Source: Zoroaster sp. YZ-2022 (Eukaryota; Echinodermata; Asteroidea; Forcipulatida; Zoroasteridae). Taken from it: DNA of 64,000 nucleotides. A program made the position numbers and the translations under genes. Numbering within the stretch: the stretch's first letter is position 1; each line of letters begins with the position of its first letter. Location: NCBI GenBank assembly GCA_029582265.1, contig CM055828.1, positions 30,314,459 to 30,378,458 of the forward strand, written 5' to 3'. This document shows, one piece after another, positions 45,236-59,014 of the stretch. The notes under the pieces were generated by a model. The model was not told the DNA's origin. It did no database searches and saw only the letters and a program-made list of their open reading frames with translations.

Positions 45236-46317
45236 TACAAAAGACACAAACAGGCCTCTCTTCAAACGTAATGTAGACTTTTATATGCTCTAACTATTGT
45301 TATATGAGCTAATTAAATGAATAATAAACAAAGTCAGAATGGTAGATGGCCCTTTAAAATTCAAGATGGCGGCCTTGGCTCTTCCATACTAACAAAAGCA
45401 CATAAGGCCTAAAGTAATATTATTTTATGGAGGTTCAAAAACCCGAAATAGTAGCATTATGTAAAATACGGTGACAATGTTTTAGTTGGTTGGAACAAAA
45501 GGTCGAAATAATTGGGGAAAGTGGCGACCAAATTAATTTCAGCATATCAAGATTTTAAACGTTTTTGGATCGCATAAAATCAATATGTGGCACGAAAAAC
45601 TGGAATGCAGCCAGACTTTCATCTTTAAGACCCGCACTGTTTGGCGTCGCAACACTATTGTTTGATTTCAATTGTACATTATATAAATGTACAACAAAAC
45701 CATTTGTAGTTACTCTCAATTGTCAAACTGACTCTCTTCGATTAATTGCAGTGGTGGATTGTAGGGAAGGGGGCATGTCCCCCACATCGCTGTTGCCATG
45801 CATGTACACATTAACTATGATATTTGGGGTGGGTGCCCACTTTTTGCAGTACGTGCCCTAGCCCCCTTATTTGCCTTTGTGTCTCTCTGTTTCCAGACGT
45901 TTCTGGATCCACGCTTCTTCCAGTTAATAAGAAGACAACCAAAATGTGCTGTACTTTCATCAGGTAGGTGTTTTATCTCGGGCACTTGTATTACTTGAAA
46001 AGTGAAAACACTATTCGATATTCGGTTCATTCTGTATCGAACAACCCAGATATGTGGTTATTGGCACATGCCTCTATGAGCATACCCAGGAAGTTGAATA
46101 CAACAGAAATCGATAATACGTTCCCATCTTAAAATTAAAGAAGAGCGAATATAACACTTACAATATTGTAAGAACGAAAAAGTCTTAAAAGACCAGTTGG
46201 TAGAATGTAGATATTTCCAACCCGATAACACACTGCAGATATTAAAAAGGTGTCATTATAGAAAGAAAAGGCGGACTTTTGATACACATTTTTGTCAAAT
46301 AACGACATTTATCTATA
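45236..46317. other. Non-coding, nothing recognised
   Basis: Short open frames only. No family similarity or repeat seen. Confidence 0.4.
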
Positions 46318-47167
46318 GGTTTTCCCGGTCAAGTTCTCAATTTAGCAGCCAATTTCAACGCAGCGTCAATCAATTTCAGGTGCGACTAAACTGATTGTCG
46401 CTGTCAAAATCAATCATTCAATTTGCTTTAAACGGGTCATTCAATTTCATTTCACGTGCATATTTAACAAAATGCGCATCCAATTTAAAATATCAGCTCC
46501 AACAACATTCAATTTCGCCTAAGCTTCCGTGTGGCGTACATCTTCAGTCATTCAAATTTCGTTATTGGGCAACATTTGTGACATTTGTGCAATGCAAATT
46601 CACACTGTTAAACTTGTTTTCCATGCATGTTTCAATTTCATAGTAGCAATTGGTTCACTTTGTAAGAGCCCACACTTTATTAAAGGATAAAGTTCCATTT
46701 TACAATTCACTACGTTGACGATAAAGATAACGAAACGGCAGCCCGTGGTCAATTATCTGATGTAGTCCGAGCACGCTTGATTGAGGCGTTCGAGGAATGT
46801 CCCCAAAATACATAAATTGAGAAATGTAGGGGAAACAAATGATAAAAACAAAGTAAAAAATTTTAAACAATAATGTGAAACATTAACGAAAATGTTAATG
46901 AGAAAAATACATGGTGAAATTGATTGCCTGTAAATGAAATTGAAAATGAAACTATAAACTCATTCAAGACAATCGGCGAAATTGAATGACGGATGTAAAC
47001 CACTAAAATGAATGACGCAAAAATCCGAGATTTAATGTCTGAAACGAAATTGAATGCCTGAATTCTTAATTCGAACCGTGGTAGCAACTGGATTAGCAAA
47101 ATCTCTTTTAATACGAACGCATGGAAAACAATTTGAATGCTATAGTGACGAACTTGGCGGGAAAACC
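46318..47167. mobile_element. Candidate TA-flanked MITE, 850 bp
   Basis: Ends GGTTTTCCCG and CGGGAAAACC, flanked by TA on both sides, as in Tc1/mariner-type insertions. The inner CAAGTTC blocks also pair. The left half is rich in CAATTTC and the right half in GAAATTG, so the halves are loosely inverted. No transposase. Confidence 0.5.
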
Positions 47168-47464
47168 TAAAATTTGACCAAAAGACATGAATTACGTTCA
47201 AAAACTCATGAAGATTATTATTATTATATATTGTTTTATATAAATTACATATAGTTTAATTTAATTTACAGTGCTTTACATACGTCAGAGTTAGTTTAAT
47301 TATTGTTATTTCTATCCCCAGACCCCCTGTACGTACAGTATATCTGTTTGTGTTCATGATGACAGCAATAGTAGACTGGTTCCAACCATTCATGCAATCG
47401 ACACTGGTAATACGATCATGAATCAAACAATTGCAGACATCAGGACACAGCTGATCTGCAAGTA
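47168..47464. other. Non-coding, nothing recognised
   Basis: AT-rich, no gene seen. Confidence 0.4.
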
Positions 47465-47465
47465 G

Positions 47466-48100
<635 letters not shown>

Positions 48101-48104
48101 ATAA

Positions 48105-48495
48105 GGATAATATCACAGCATTTGTAAGGCGCACTTACTCAAAACATTCAAAGGCGCCGGTCTAAATGGAAAAGAAAATTCTCAAATAGATGTTAAAAGC
48201 AAGTGTAAACAGATATGTTTTGAGTCGCTGCTGAAAGAGAGAGATATTTTGTATTTTACCAAGGTCTTCTGGTAGGGAGTTCAACAGCCTAAGTGTGATA
48301 CAGGAAATGCCCTGTCCCCGTAACTGGCTAAGCGAGTCCGGGAAAAAGCATGTTGTTGGTTGACCTTAAACCTGGTCTCGACCATGGAGGAAGGAAAACT
48401 TCCTCTATGGTCTGACAGTCTGGGGCCTCAGCATGTTCTGGATATATAGAGTGGAACAGAACCATGGAGTGCCTTGAATGTTACAAGGATTATTT
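48105..48495 (-). mobile_element. Non-LTR retrotransposon remnant (ORF2 C terminus)
   Basis: Minus-strand frames contain ASYGDRAFPV and LLNSLPEDLGKI, LFQQRLKTYLFT, the usual C-terminal pattern after RT in CR1/L2-type elements. Frame breaks separate them. Confidence 0.55.
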
Positions 48496-48828
48496 TGAAT
48501 TGAATACGCTAATTATTGACTGCCAATCTGTATGTTTTGGAGTTGGATTTTGTGTCTGAGTTGTGGAGAAGAGATGATTATGAACTTTGTCACAGATTAT
48601 AACATGAGCATTTAGTGTTTGTTACTCATATTAACCTGATTGTCATACCTGATTGTGCCATGAGGACACAAAATCCCTCAAAGCATAAGAGCTACAACGA
48701 TGAAACCCAAGTAGCCATGGTTTCTCGTTCCACCTTTCCCGTTGATGTCAAAAGTATGGTTTGTGAGATATAAACTACAATCTGAAATACATACAAATGA
48801 AACTAAAATGATGTTGTTCCTTTTTAGT

Positions 48829-49055
48829 TTAAAGGACAATATCGTCACGATCAGAGAGACTTTTAACAGGGCATGGAATCGGTGACCTATAGTTTAAGAT
48901 GAACACAGTGGCTGAAAAATTACTGGCTCATTGTGCAGCAGCAACTGTAATATTATGACCTTATCATGTGGGGTATTATTTTCAGTCACTGAATTAATCT
49001 GAAACTAGCACCTTGATTCCATGCCCTGTTGATCATGACGATATTGTCCCTTTAA
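48829..49055. mobile_element. TTAA-bounded MITE, copy 2, 227 bp
   Basis: Starts TTAAAGGACAATATCGTCAC and ends ATGACGATATTGTCCCTTTAA (last 20: TGACGATATTGTCCCTTTAA). Inverted ends over about 45 bp including the GGCATGGAATC block. Complete copy of the family at 917-1124. Confidence 0.8.
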
Positions 49056-49153
49056 CAATGGTAAAGACACCGGTAATAAAACATCATGATGTGCATTCAA
49101 ACTGAATGAAAACACTGAGCAGTGAAGATATTGGCATTGAGATATCTTGGTAA

Positions 49154-50146
49154 TGGTGCCCTACACCATAGCGATCACCAGTTGCGTATGGTTGCGAATA
49201 AAAATAGTGGTCATAAGTTCCGAACGCAACTCACACGCAACTAATAGGTTTTATAGGTTTGAAACCTGGCAACAAAGCACGCAGGTGATCGCAGACACGC
49301 AGAGTAAGTTCAGAAATTTTGAACATGTTCTCTTCGCGAATGCCTGCGATCAATTTATACGCAACAGGGACGCTATACGAAACGATCGTAACACGATCGC
49401 AACAGGTACAACTCGCAAGTTATGAACGCAGGTGATCGCAGGTCCAAATTTGAGGTATCTGGCCCGGTTTTGGTGGCGTACATGTTGCGAATGTGTTGCG
49501 GTACCTGTTGCGATCATGTTGCGATCGTGTTGCGTGCCTGTTGCAATCCTGTTGCGTGTGTAGCGTACCCCCAACCATTGTGCGTATTCCCAGCGTATCC
49601 CCAACCATGCCCTGGTATCAACCTATTAGTTGCGTGTTGCGTGTTAGTTGCGTACTACATGCGTGTTGAAAAAATGGTATAAATAGTGGGGCCCTTTTAG
49701 ATCGGTGTCAGTTGTTGGTGGACCTCAAGTGACTCTTCGATGACCAAATCAGTACTGAAGAAAATACTGAATCGGCTCCGCTTTTATAGGTTTTATCACG
49801 TGACCGATATTCGCAACCCTAACGCAACTTCCACAGTTTGGTGGTCCAACGCAACGCATGGTTTTGAACGCAACTCAAACGCAACTCGTAAGTTCTGCCG
49901 CAACTGCACGCAACTCGCACGCAACACGCAGGTGATCGCATATATTGGGGATCATAAGTTCAGTTCGCAACCACCCGCAACCCACACGCAACCCACACCA
50001 ACCGCAACCCACACGCAACCCACACGCAACTCACACGCAACCCATAGGTTTGGGTTGTATAGAAATTGTTGATTTGGTTTGGTCGCGTATAAAAATATTT
50101 TTACACGCAACTCGCGTTTTCAGCATACGCTTTGGTGAGGGCACCA
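49154..50146. mobile_element. PIF/Harbinger-like MITE, 993 bp
   Basis: Ends TGGTGCCCTACACCA and TTTGGTGAGGGCACCA are inverted and bracketed by TAA on each side (49151-49153, 50147-50149), a 3-bp target typical of PIF/Harbinger. The inside is filled with ACGCAAC/GTTGCGT heptamer-like repeats, in both orientations. No transposase. Confidence 0.75.
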
Positions 50147-50149
50147 TAA

Positions 50150-51785
50150 AATTGCAAAAATGCAATAGTCATATTTTGATCTCAACGGTAAATTTCTATT
50201 CAACGATTGCTACTCATTATACTGTGTTGTCTGATGTAATCAATCGGTGGAATTGCTTACTTTGATTGAAGAAAATGTAATAAAATAGATGTTATATTGA
50301 CCAGAGTAAGAATTGTTGAATGCTATTGTTTTTTATTATGTATATATGTTTGATATGAGATTGAATAAATGGAGTAATATAACTCCACTGTAGAATAAAT
50401 ATGGTTTTAATTGACCTCTTGCATTTTTCTAAAAAGGTTTGGATCAAATTAGCCACAACAGGTTGATCAAATTATACTAAGAATCTATACCATTTCATCA
50501 TGGGTTGGTGCGTGGGTTATCATTGTGGTTCTATGATTATACATGTGTATATATGTGGGGGCAACTCGGGGCAGTTTTTCACTTTGCGACAACGAACAAC
50601 ACGATGATTAATAAACGTAATTTTCCATAGAAACACCCTGTTGCAAATTTTTCCATAGAAACTCAAAACGTTTGTTCCAATTAAAATTAAGGGTTTGCTT
50701 GTCACTGTTAATCAGAACAAATTACATCATCAAAATAAACGATTATTTTCACTTGGAGACCAAGACCACAGTGATGATGCATTAATATATGTCGTCATCG
50801 TCAGAACGATCAGTGATATTGAAGGTTGGCTGTTTGCTGCCTATGATGTGACAACAATTGATTATCTTTATAAAGAGGGTCTCACAAAAAAATAAAAATT
50901 TACCTTTCCCCATTTTAAGATGGGTTACGTCATAATGAAACTAAAATAAATAAATCAAAATCCTTGGTAAAAAATATAGTAAAACTATAATTTTATCTGA
51001 AACCCCTTTCGTCTTGAATTCGGAAGATCTTAAGGAGGTCACTGGGGCAGGGTGTGTTACCCACTCTTACGTTTACATGACACAGCGCCGAGTTTTCGTT
51101 GGTGCCCACATAGTATTGCCAATGATATAGTTTCTTTAATAAACCCCACAAGATTTAAACTTTGCAGTCGGGTTTGTACTAATAATTTTCGTTTTCTCTC
51201 CTTCACATCGAAATAAAGCATAATAGTGACACAGAAAAAAGATTGTAATTCTATATAATTTATTCTGTTCTCGATTAGAGCTGGACAGGTTGTTTGCCCA
51301 ACTGCTGCATTTGAACTGAAATTCATTAACTTAATTGCCGTATTTATATAAATGGCATTATAGAATTTAATATGGAGTTATTGAATATCATAATATATGG
51401 TGTATTGTGTACACGTACACGATCTTGAAAATCATAATGACAATTTTAGCTTCATAATACTCTCATGTGGTAGTCCTAGGAATTTAGTTTTTTTACTACA
51501 GCCTTTGGGCGCCTGCGGAACGTGCCCTTTATTGGCTGTGGGATTATGCCCTCTGCTGAAACTAACTTCTAATAAATTCAAACATGTTTTCTCTTGCTCT
51601 CAAAAAGTCTCCTCCACACGTGTGCCAAATAGTGTGCCGACAGGGCGGCATAGGGGCAATTGATATTGAAATCACAGAACTACTACCCGTCCCCCTTTTT
51701 TTGGGTTATGTTTGGTTCATATCATCATTTCATATCAGAAATATAAGCCGAATTAGGAATACTTGAATAAAGTGCTGCTGAACAA
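50150..51785. other. Non-coding, one direct repeat copy
   Basis: No gene recognised. About 51303-51440 (AAATTCATTAACTTAATTGC, TGGCATTATAGAATTT) recurs at 54188-54318, a diverged dispersed repeat. Confidence 0.45.
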
Positions 51786-51789
51786 ATTA

Positions 51790-52412
51790 ATGTGCGTTTG
51801 TCACATCACGGCTCGATAACGGAATACTCTCCCTTACGGTCTCCCGCAGAATCAAATTCGTCTTCAGCACATACAAAAAGCAGCAGCTTGTGGGTTGTGA
51901 CTTTGCCAGAAAGTCATGCCATATCACGCCAATCTTGAAAGAACTGCACTATTTTGTTTCACAGAGGTGTTTTTAAACTTATGCTAATTGTTCACAAATC
52001 TTAACATTGCTCCAATTTATATTTCTGAACTGCTTAAAGTCTACACTCCATCACGCAATTTGCGCTCCAGCAACATGTCCTCCCTAAAGAACCAACCCAA
52101 AAACGAACTGGGGTGATGGGTCGTTTTCTGTCGCAGCTCCGAGACTCTGGAATCATCTTAGCTAAACTCAAATCTTGTCATAGTATAACCAGATTTAAGT
52201 CGATGCTTAAAACTCATCTTATGTCACAACTATTCAAAGATGTATATTGTAATTACTGTAGGCAAGGTACATGTCTCGGTACATAATTTTTTTTCCCCTA
52301 TGCTATCATTGTATTGTTTGTATTCATGTTTTTCTTCTGTTTCCCGCGCCTTGAGGCCCAGGAGGGTGGATATGTGCGCTAAAAATCTTTATTATTATTA
52401 TTATTATGTTTT
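51790..52412 (+). mobile_element. CR1/L2-like retrotransposon, 3' fragment
   Basis: Degenerate ORF2 C terminus: CHITPILKELH, VYTPSRNLRSSNMSSLKNQP, FSVAAPRLWNHLS. Then a GCGCCTTGAG...GTGCGCTAAAAATC trailer ending in an (ATT)n tail at 52390-52408. 5'-truncated, several stops. Confidence 0.75.
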
Positions 52413-54187
52413 AGTTTCAATTTGTTTGTATTGAAAAAAACATAAATAAAAAATAAAACCCAAAACACAAGCTCAAGGGGAGGCTCCTTCAACCCCCTCC
52501 CTCCCGGCTACGTGCCAGGCAAGACAGTGGTTTGATTGTGTGTGATACGGTGGCCCCAACTGTTACATATAGTTGTTACGAATGTAGACAACAAGGCAAA
52601 CATAGGTAATAAAATGAAAATTATGTTCTAATTTCGATACAAACCGTATCAAACAATGTTACTATAGAGAAAGGACCTATGGTTATACTATGACAAACTC
52701 TCTAAACTATATATGACAAGGTGGCGTAAACATCCCCAAGGTTAACTAAAGGTCACACAAGGGTCAAATGTTACATTGATCAGATAAACATCACCCCTTT
52801 TGAAAAACTTAATTTAAGCAATGATAAGTGTAGATGAAAAATTAAGATTCTTCCACAACAATTTTACAATAATATTGTTAGAATTTTTGAAAATATACTC
52901 TGTACCCATGCAATTTAATGCAAAACTCATTCGTGCCATACATATTTCTTAAAAATAAGAAAATAAATGCTGATATTTATTATCATTAAATTTGTGTTAT
53001 TATTTTTGAACATGTCCGAAGAAGATATATGTCATTTCTAAAAACCAAGTATTGCTGATCAATAAAAAACTCGTTCAGTTACATACAGGTAAATTTGTAC
53101 GTAATAGCGTAAGCCTATAAGACCATTACAGGAAAAATTAGTAATGAACTAAACATTATTTCCACAATACTATGACCATTATCCAAAGTTAAATTTAATT
53201 GTAAATAATAATAACAATTGCCCACTTATTTTGAAACGGGAAACTGTAGATATTCTGATTCAAAAATCACTGGGAAATGTAAGACGTAAGATGTTTATCT
53301 ATGTCCGGTTTGGTTAATAGTGTCCCTCATGTAAATCAGATCTTGTTCGTTGTCCGTGATAAACTGATATAATAATTACACGATAGGGGCCATAAATCAA
53401 CATTGATACATGGAGGGCTGTGCCTGATCAGCTCATCATCACTGTATAGGCTGATGTCACAAATCATTTATAATTGATGGAACCACATAAATATATTGTT
53501 ACCCGTTTCTTCCACATCTGAAGTTCATGGCGTTGAAGGCGCCGCAGCGCAACCGTAGGCAGAGTCTTATGGGAGGATTTTTTGGAGCTTCAGGTCTATC
53601 CCTAACCACCCAGAATCGCAAATTGTGATATTGTTTCCATAAGAAGATGACTGGATGGCGCTGAAACTCCACATATGGAGATTATGGTGAGAAGCACCGG
53701 CGGCGGAAGCCGGTGGGGTGGGGGGGGGGGGGCTACGTTTGAAAAGGGAAATTTTTGTTTGCAACCAGTACAGTTAAGGATTCTCTAAACCCAAATTCTC
53801 CTTAAATGTTCAACATTTTCCGTTAATGCCCCAGAATTTTGAAATTTCTCATTTTTTTTTGTATACAAATTATTGTTTTAAACCCAAATGAGTAATTATT
53901 TATTCATATATTTGTTGGTTCAGGTTGAAGTGGGGTGGGCCTGGGTTACATGTAGGACATGCCATGGATTCGTACCAACACTGTCAACTTAATATTTATT
54001 TTGGAGACTTTAACTTAAAATATTTAGAAACTAAAATAGTTCACAAATGCTCACACAGAGCCACCTGAATTCTAATTTTCCAGGGTCCGCTTAAAGGGCC
54101 CTGGGATTGCCGTCAGCTCTGCTTTGCTCGCTGGTTAAGATTAAGAAATCGTTTTCAAAATGAAATCAATAAATGGACTCAGTGCGC
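52413..54187. other. Non-coding; one G-run
   Basis: No gene recognised. A run of 14 G sits at 53718-53731 in a G-rich patch that could form a quadruplex. Confidence 0.4.
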
Positions 54188-54867
54188 ATTTTGAACTAAA
54201 AATTCATTAACTAAATTGCTACTATTCTTGCATATATGATACAAATGGCATTATAGAGTTTCAAATGAGTTATTGAATGTCATATGTGGTGTACACGACC
54301 ATGAAAAATGATAATGACGAAAAAACACCGGCTATAACAACACTTTATGTGACATTTCCTCTTCACATTCTTTTTTGTTTCCCTTTCTCATTTGTTTTAA
54401 ATAAAACAAATCAGCAGGCCCATCAGGTTGACCACCAACACCGTGTATACCCAGTGGCAAATATCAATAGTATCACAAATTTGGTTTTATTTTAAAATCC
54501 GACTTATTTATTGTGGATAATGTTGTAGTTGTTTAATCAATTTAATAAATTTAGTAACATTGAACATGGACATTTTTGGAAAGTAGCCTATATACGAAAG
54601 GTTTTATGCGATATCATTTTATAACTTTATTTTGCTAACATGTTCTGCAATATAATTGTAGTAATCATAAATGCATTGAAGGTTTTGTTTGTCTTATGAT
54701 CCAAAAAGTAATGAATCAAACAAACACATTTAACGCAAATTAAAAATTCTTTCTTTCTGAGATCTAGCAAAAAAGTGTTTGCCGTCATGCTTATTTTCCG
54801 TCCTCTTAAATTGCGCAATTTGGACAGAAATTCATTAACTCAAGTGCCATATTTCTTGCTAATGACA

Positions 54868-55096
54868 TTATCATGTGCCCAAAAGAACCAGACTGGAGTC
54901 AAGAGTGGGTTGAATTAGTGTCCAGAGCGCATGTACAGAGGGACACTAGTGGCTGAAAATTGCGGACACCTACAACCAGGGACTAAATTCAATGGGACAC
55001 ACCCCCTCCCCCATCTGGTGTGTCGCATCATGCGTTTACCTGCGTAACGTTATATTGAATTAGTTTTTCCCACTAAAATTCCCACATTATCTACCT
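54868..55096 (+). repeat. Direct repeat, copy A (about 229 bp)
   Basis: TCATGTGCCCAAAAGAACCA through CCCACATTATCTAC. Near-identical to 56795-57016, 1.9 kb away, same orientation. No LTR-type TG...CA ends or internal genes. Confidence 0.85.
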
Positions 55097-56100
55097 TTAT
55101 CTAACCTAATTATTTATTGAACCTTAAGGGACCCGTAAATCCCCTTTTATGGAATATTTAGACGTCTTAACCAGATAAAGCCTGGGCATTTTTCGCCCCC
55201 TCCGTATTTTCTGTATTCAACAGCCGATTTTCATGAAACTTTGGAGGCATGTTCATTTTGACGCGATACATGTATATCGAATGAGGTCATGAAAATTTTC
55301 ATAGGTCACCGGTAGGGGGCGCTATATCCATTTTTGTAACTTTTTCCTAATTTTTGGTCAAAAATAGTATTTTTCCCAAACTTCCTTAATTTTTATCCAT
55401 TGGTCATGACATTTTTGGGGTACAAATGTTGTCTTTATACAAGCAACAATTGTGACAACATTTAAAAACACCGCTAGCGGGCGCTATAAGTAATATTTTT
55501 TGGGTTGTTTCCCCAAAAACATGATTTTTAAAGATTTTGACCTGCAAGTGTCAATCTGGGACTTCAGAGCTGGGACGCACAGGTTCGAAGCCCCAAAACA
55601 CACCAAATTCAGGCACGTGGCAGCTGCGGCAGTTACTCCGTCTGGCATTTTCGAAAGTATAAAATTGTAAACAAATTAAAATCTGAATGTTATAACTAGC
55701 TGATGATCCATTTCCACATTATAAAATAACTTATACAAACAATCTGAATTAATGTTCACTATTTTATCGTTAATGAAATAAGCTGCAACTCTCATATGGT
55801 TGTTTTTATACATATCTCTTGATTTATAAAGTATGGATGCATTTACAGACATTATTTTTTTATCAAAACTATCCATAGTTCGCTATTTTTCATGCATGTC
55901 TGGCAAGATCTTTCAAGCGTGGAATATAATGATCAACACAAACACCTCGAATTTTTGAATTTGTGTTTAATGCTAAAAGAAAACGCTCCCTGATGCAATC
56001 AAGATGGTGACATCAATGATTTAATTTCTGTTTTCAAATCCACCATTGTGGGCAATTGTCTGGCGAATTAAGTTTTAATTTCTGATGTAGGCCTATAGTC
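55097..56100. other. Non-coding; two GGGCGCTAT motifs
   Basis: Contains GGTAGGGGGCGCTAT (about 55310) and GCTAGCGGGCGCTATAAG (about 55470) in similar contexts. They probably belong to an old repeat. AGGGGGCGC also resembles a CTCF core. Confidence 0.4.
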
Positions 56101-56104
56101 AGAC

Positions 56105-56180
56105 TTGTATGACTTGTGACTCGGACTCGGACTCGGACTCGGACTCGACCCTTCGGACTCGTGACTCGGACTCGACAATA
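56105..56180 (+). repeat. GACTCG simple repeat
   Basis: ACTTGTGACTCGGACTCGGA and further GACTCG hexamers. Resembles the ends of the hAT element at 59015 (GACTCGAGTC, GACTTGTGACTTG), so it may be a solo end fragment. Confidence 0.65.
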
Positions 56181-56794
56181 ATATCACAGCTTCTGGCAGG
56201 ATTTGTCGTATTGTATGATTTCATGTCTTCTTGGGGGGGGGGGGGTAGTTTAACAATTTGCTGTTCTTCTCTGACGGCTTTAGTTCAAATATATTTTTTA
56301 ACGATTCTTTTTCATGGTATTACAATTGTTTTATTACCGTATATACAATAGACCTATGTCACAGTCTGTACTCAATTCAGAACTTCAGAATAAAAAGCAA
56401 AGTCTAAAGACACGTCATGGGCGATAAAATAGCTACTCTTTTACTGTTAACAATATGATCACCAAGCCAATGTTGTTTTATTTAGCATTGTGTATAATCT
56501 TTAGAATTCACCTTGTGTGGTATGAGCTGACGGCCCGTACGCCATACTGCAGTGTTTGGCAGCAGGGTAATCCTTTTGACAACTTGGTATCTTTGAGTCG
56601 CCCCACTAGTGTGCATCGAGGGGCGGTACCTTTACCTCCAGTTCGTGAATAAGGTTCAACTTGAGTTGTATCTGTGGGTGATGCTAACAATAGTGACAAG
56701 ATGGGATAAAAATCCTGCGCACAAACACAAACTTCTAAGAAAGTCATAAATGTTTATCTTGTATATTGCTGAATAAAAGTCCCCTCCACATTAT

Positions 56795-57016
56795 CATGTG
56801 TCCAAAAGAACCAGACTGGAGTCAAGAGTGGGTTGAATTACAGTGTCCAGAGCGCATGTACAGAGGGACACTAGTGGCTGAAAATTGCGGCCACCTACAA
56901 CCAGGAACTAATTCATTGGGACACACCCCTCCCCCATCTGGTGTGTCGCATCATGCGTTTACCTGCGTAACGTTATATTGAATTAGTTTTCCCCACTAAA
57001 ATTCCCACATTATCTA
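56795..57016 (+). repeat. Direct repeat, copy B (about 222 bp)
   Basis: Matches 54868-55096 with a few substitutions and small indels. Confidence 0.85.
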
Positions 57017-58430
57017 CACTCAAAAAAATAAACAGTCGATTTACTTAAAAAAATTAAGGCAAGTGTGTTGCCTTAATTTTATTGAGTCATTTCAACTTGC
57101 TAAATATTTAATTTGCCACTACTTGGATTTCTTAAGCCAATGGATAGAGGATTTATAAGTTGAATAAACGTAGCGTTTTAAGTTGAAATATATATGTCAA
57201 GTCGGCTTAACCTATAAATTTGTGTGTAGATAAATCGTATCGAACGAGTTAATTTTACTTAAACTCGCAAAGTTGAATTACTTGATTATTGTAGACCACT
57301 ACACTTAAAAACCTTATGTGATCTTAGCTAGGTTGTAAAGGTAAGTAATTTCAACTTGTTCCAAATTTAAGTTGCCAGTACTCGGTTTAGTTAATTCAAA
57401 AGACTTAAATAATGCACCTTGCATATACTCAGATATTTGAGTTAATATTTATGCCACTTTATATTAACCTAATCAAATTCCGTGTGGGAACCTTAAATCC
57501 AATAGTTAGTTTAACTTAACGAAACTTCGTAAGTTTTGCTTCATATTTTGTAGAACCATTTATTTAAATTGACCAACGTAATTAACTAAATTTAAGAGTT
57601 CCATTTGGTCGACTTGATTGATTTAGGTAGACATTATATGCATTAAGACACTTAATTGACTTAATTATTGATCTAATTTATGTTCACTAATTTTATACAA
57701 CAAACACTCAAGTTGGCAATACTTTGTTGGTGTATTTGACTTGGTTTAACATAGTAAAACACAATAAAAAACAACTTCTTTTAAATGTGTCCTTTTCAAA
57801 TCGGAAACAATTTATTCTGTATTTATTCACATAAAATGCAACATGAATTAAATACAATACAGCTTGAACAAACAAAACAACTTTTACCAAAAATAAACTT
57901 TCCATAGAATAGCAATATATTTTGTCTTATTTTAATCTTAAAAGTTCTTGGCAAGGTTGGTTTGATAATGCAAGTAAATCTTTATAAAAAAACATACAAA
58001 TTTTACATACAAATTTTACCTTTGTCAAAATTAATATCTCAAAACATTTCAGTGTCAACATGAAGTTTGCTTGCAATGATTGACAATTGTTTTATCAAGT
58101 CTACTTCTCACGAGTGATTTTATACATTTAAAAAAATTAAAGCACTTCTTGCTGTCCTCATCCTTTGATTTTACAAAAACTAATTGTTTATATCGATAAC
58201 ATTTTTGTTGTTATTTGGTTTATGATTGTATACAATATTAAAATGTACACGATGTACAGTCAAATAATTTTCTATTACATTGTAATCAATGATGTATATT
58301 TCTTTTAATTAGGTGAAATACTGATTCACGAGAGGTAAAACTAGTAAAGAACACTAAACTTTCAAACATTTAAAACAACTGAAAGACGTTAGAACATCAA
58401 GCAGAGTAAACATGATTAAAACTGTATGAT
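57017..58430. other. AT-rich stretch with repeated AAGTTGA/ACTTAA motifs
   Basis: From ACTCAAAAAAATAAACAGTC to about 57720 short motifs such as TTTAAGTTGA and TAACTTAA recur at irregular spacing, suggesting an old repeat element. The remainder is featureless. Confidence 0.35.
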
Positions 58431-58435
58431 TTTCA

Positions 58436-58640
58436 GGGCTCTCAAAGTTTAGAGGAGTAGGAGGGTACAAGAAAGAAAGTAGGAGGGTGCAGACAAATGG
58501 GCAAAGCCCATTTAACGAGCGCCGAAGGCGCTACGCGTTCCGGGAAAGGCGGGATCCGGCGGCCCTCCCCCGGAAAAAAATTGAAAATTGTACTCTCTGA
58601 GGTGCATCACTGGGTTTGAGGCCCTCAAGAGGCATTTGGA
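58436..58640 (+). repeat. GC-rich dispersed-repeat fragment with hairpins
   Basis: Contains the hairpins ATGGGC-AAA-GCCCAT and GCGCC-GAA-GGCGC close together, then CCGGGAAAGGCGGGATCC and CCCCCGGAAAA. I recall similar GAGCGCCGAAGGCGC sequences from repeats of other invertebrate genomes. Confidence 0.45.
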
Positions 58641-59006
58641 GGGTTATTTCCAACCCATGGAAAACAGAAAAAATTAAGAGTCTGAAGTACACTTTCCAGA
58701 CTGAGGCCTTTCCCCGTAATCCACGCATCTAGCGTGCCTCTCTCTCGCTTCGTCGCCATTTCTGCACGCACGGCTGGTGCATCATACAGCGAGCTACATT
58801 CAGCGGCCCACGTATACGTGACTGTGTACGTGTCAGAAGTACAGGTATGTGTGTGATCAGAACGCATGCATATCGCATATAGCAAGTTGACATGGACGTT
58901 CATGTCACAATTTCACAAAACATGTGTTGAAGAATGTCATTGGTCGATCAAAGGCGATGTGGGCGGAACTAACTCGTTGTGCATGCCGCGCCGCTGCCTT
59001 CTAAAT
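58641..59006. other. Non-coding, nothing recognised
   Basis: No gene seen between the hairpin repeat and the hAT element. Confidence 0.4.
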
Positions 59007-59014
59007 AAGGATAT

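Noticed and set aside
50695..50895. 66-codon frame with SDIEGWLFAAYDVTTIDYLY
   Set aside because: The composition looks protein-like, but I see no splice context, start context or recognised family, so it is not called.
54868..57016. LTR retrotransposon bounded by the 225-bp direct repeats
   Set aside because: No TG/CA termini, primer-binding site, polypurine tract or gag-pol sequence between them.
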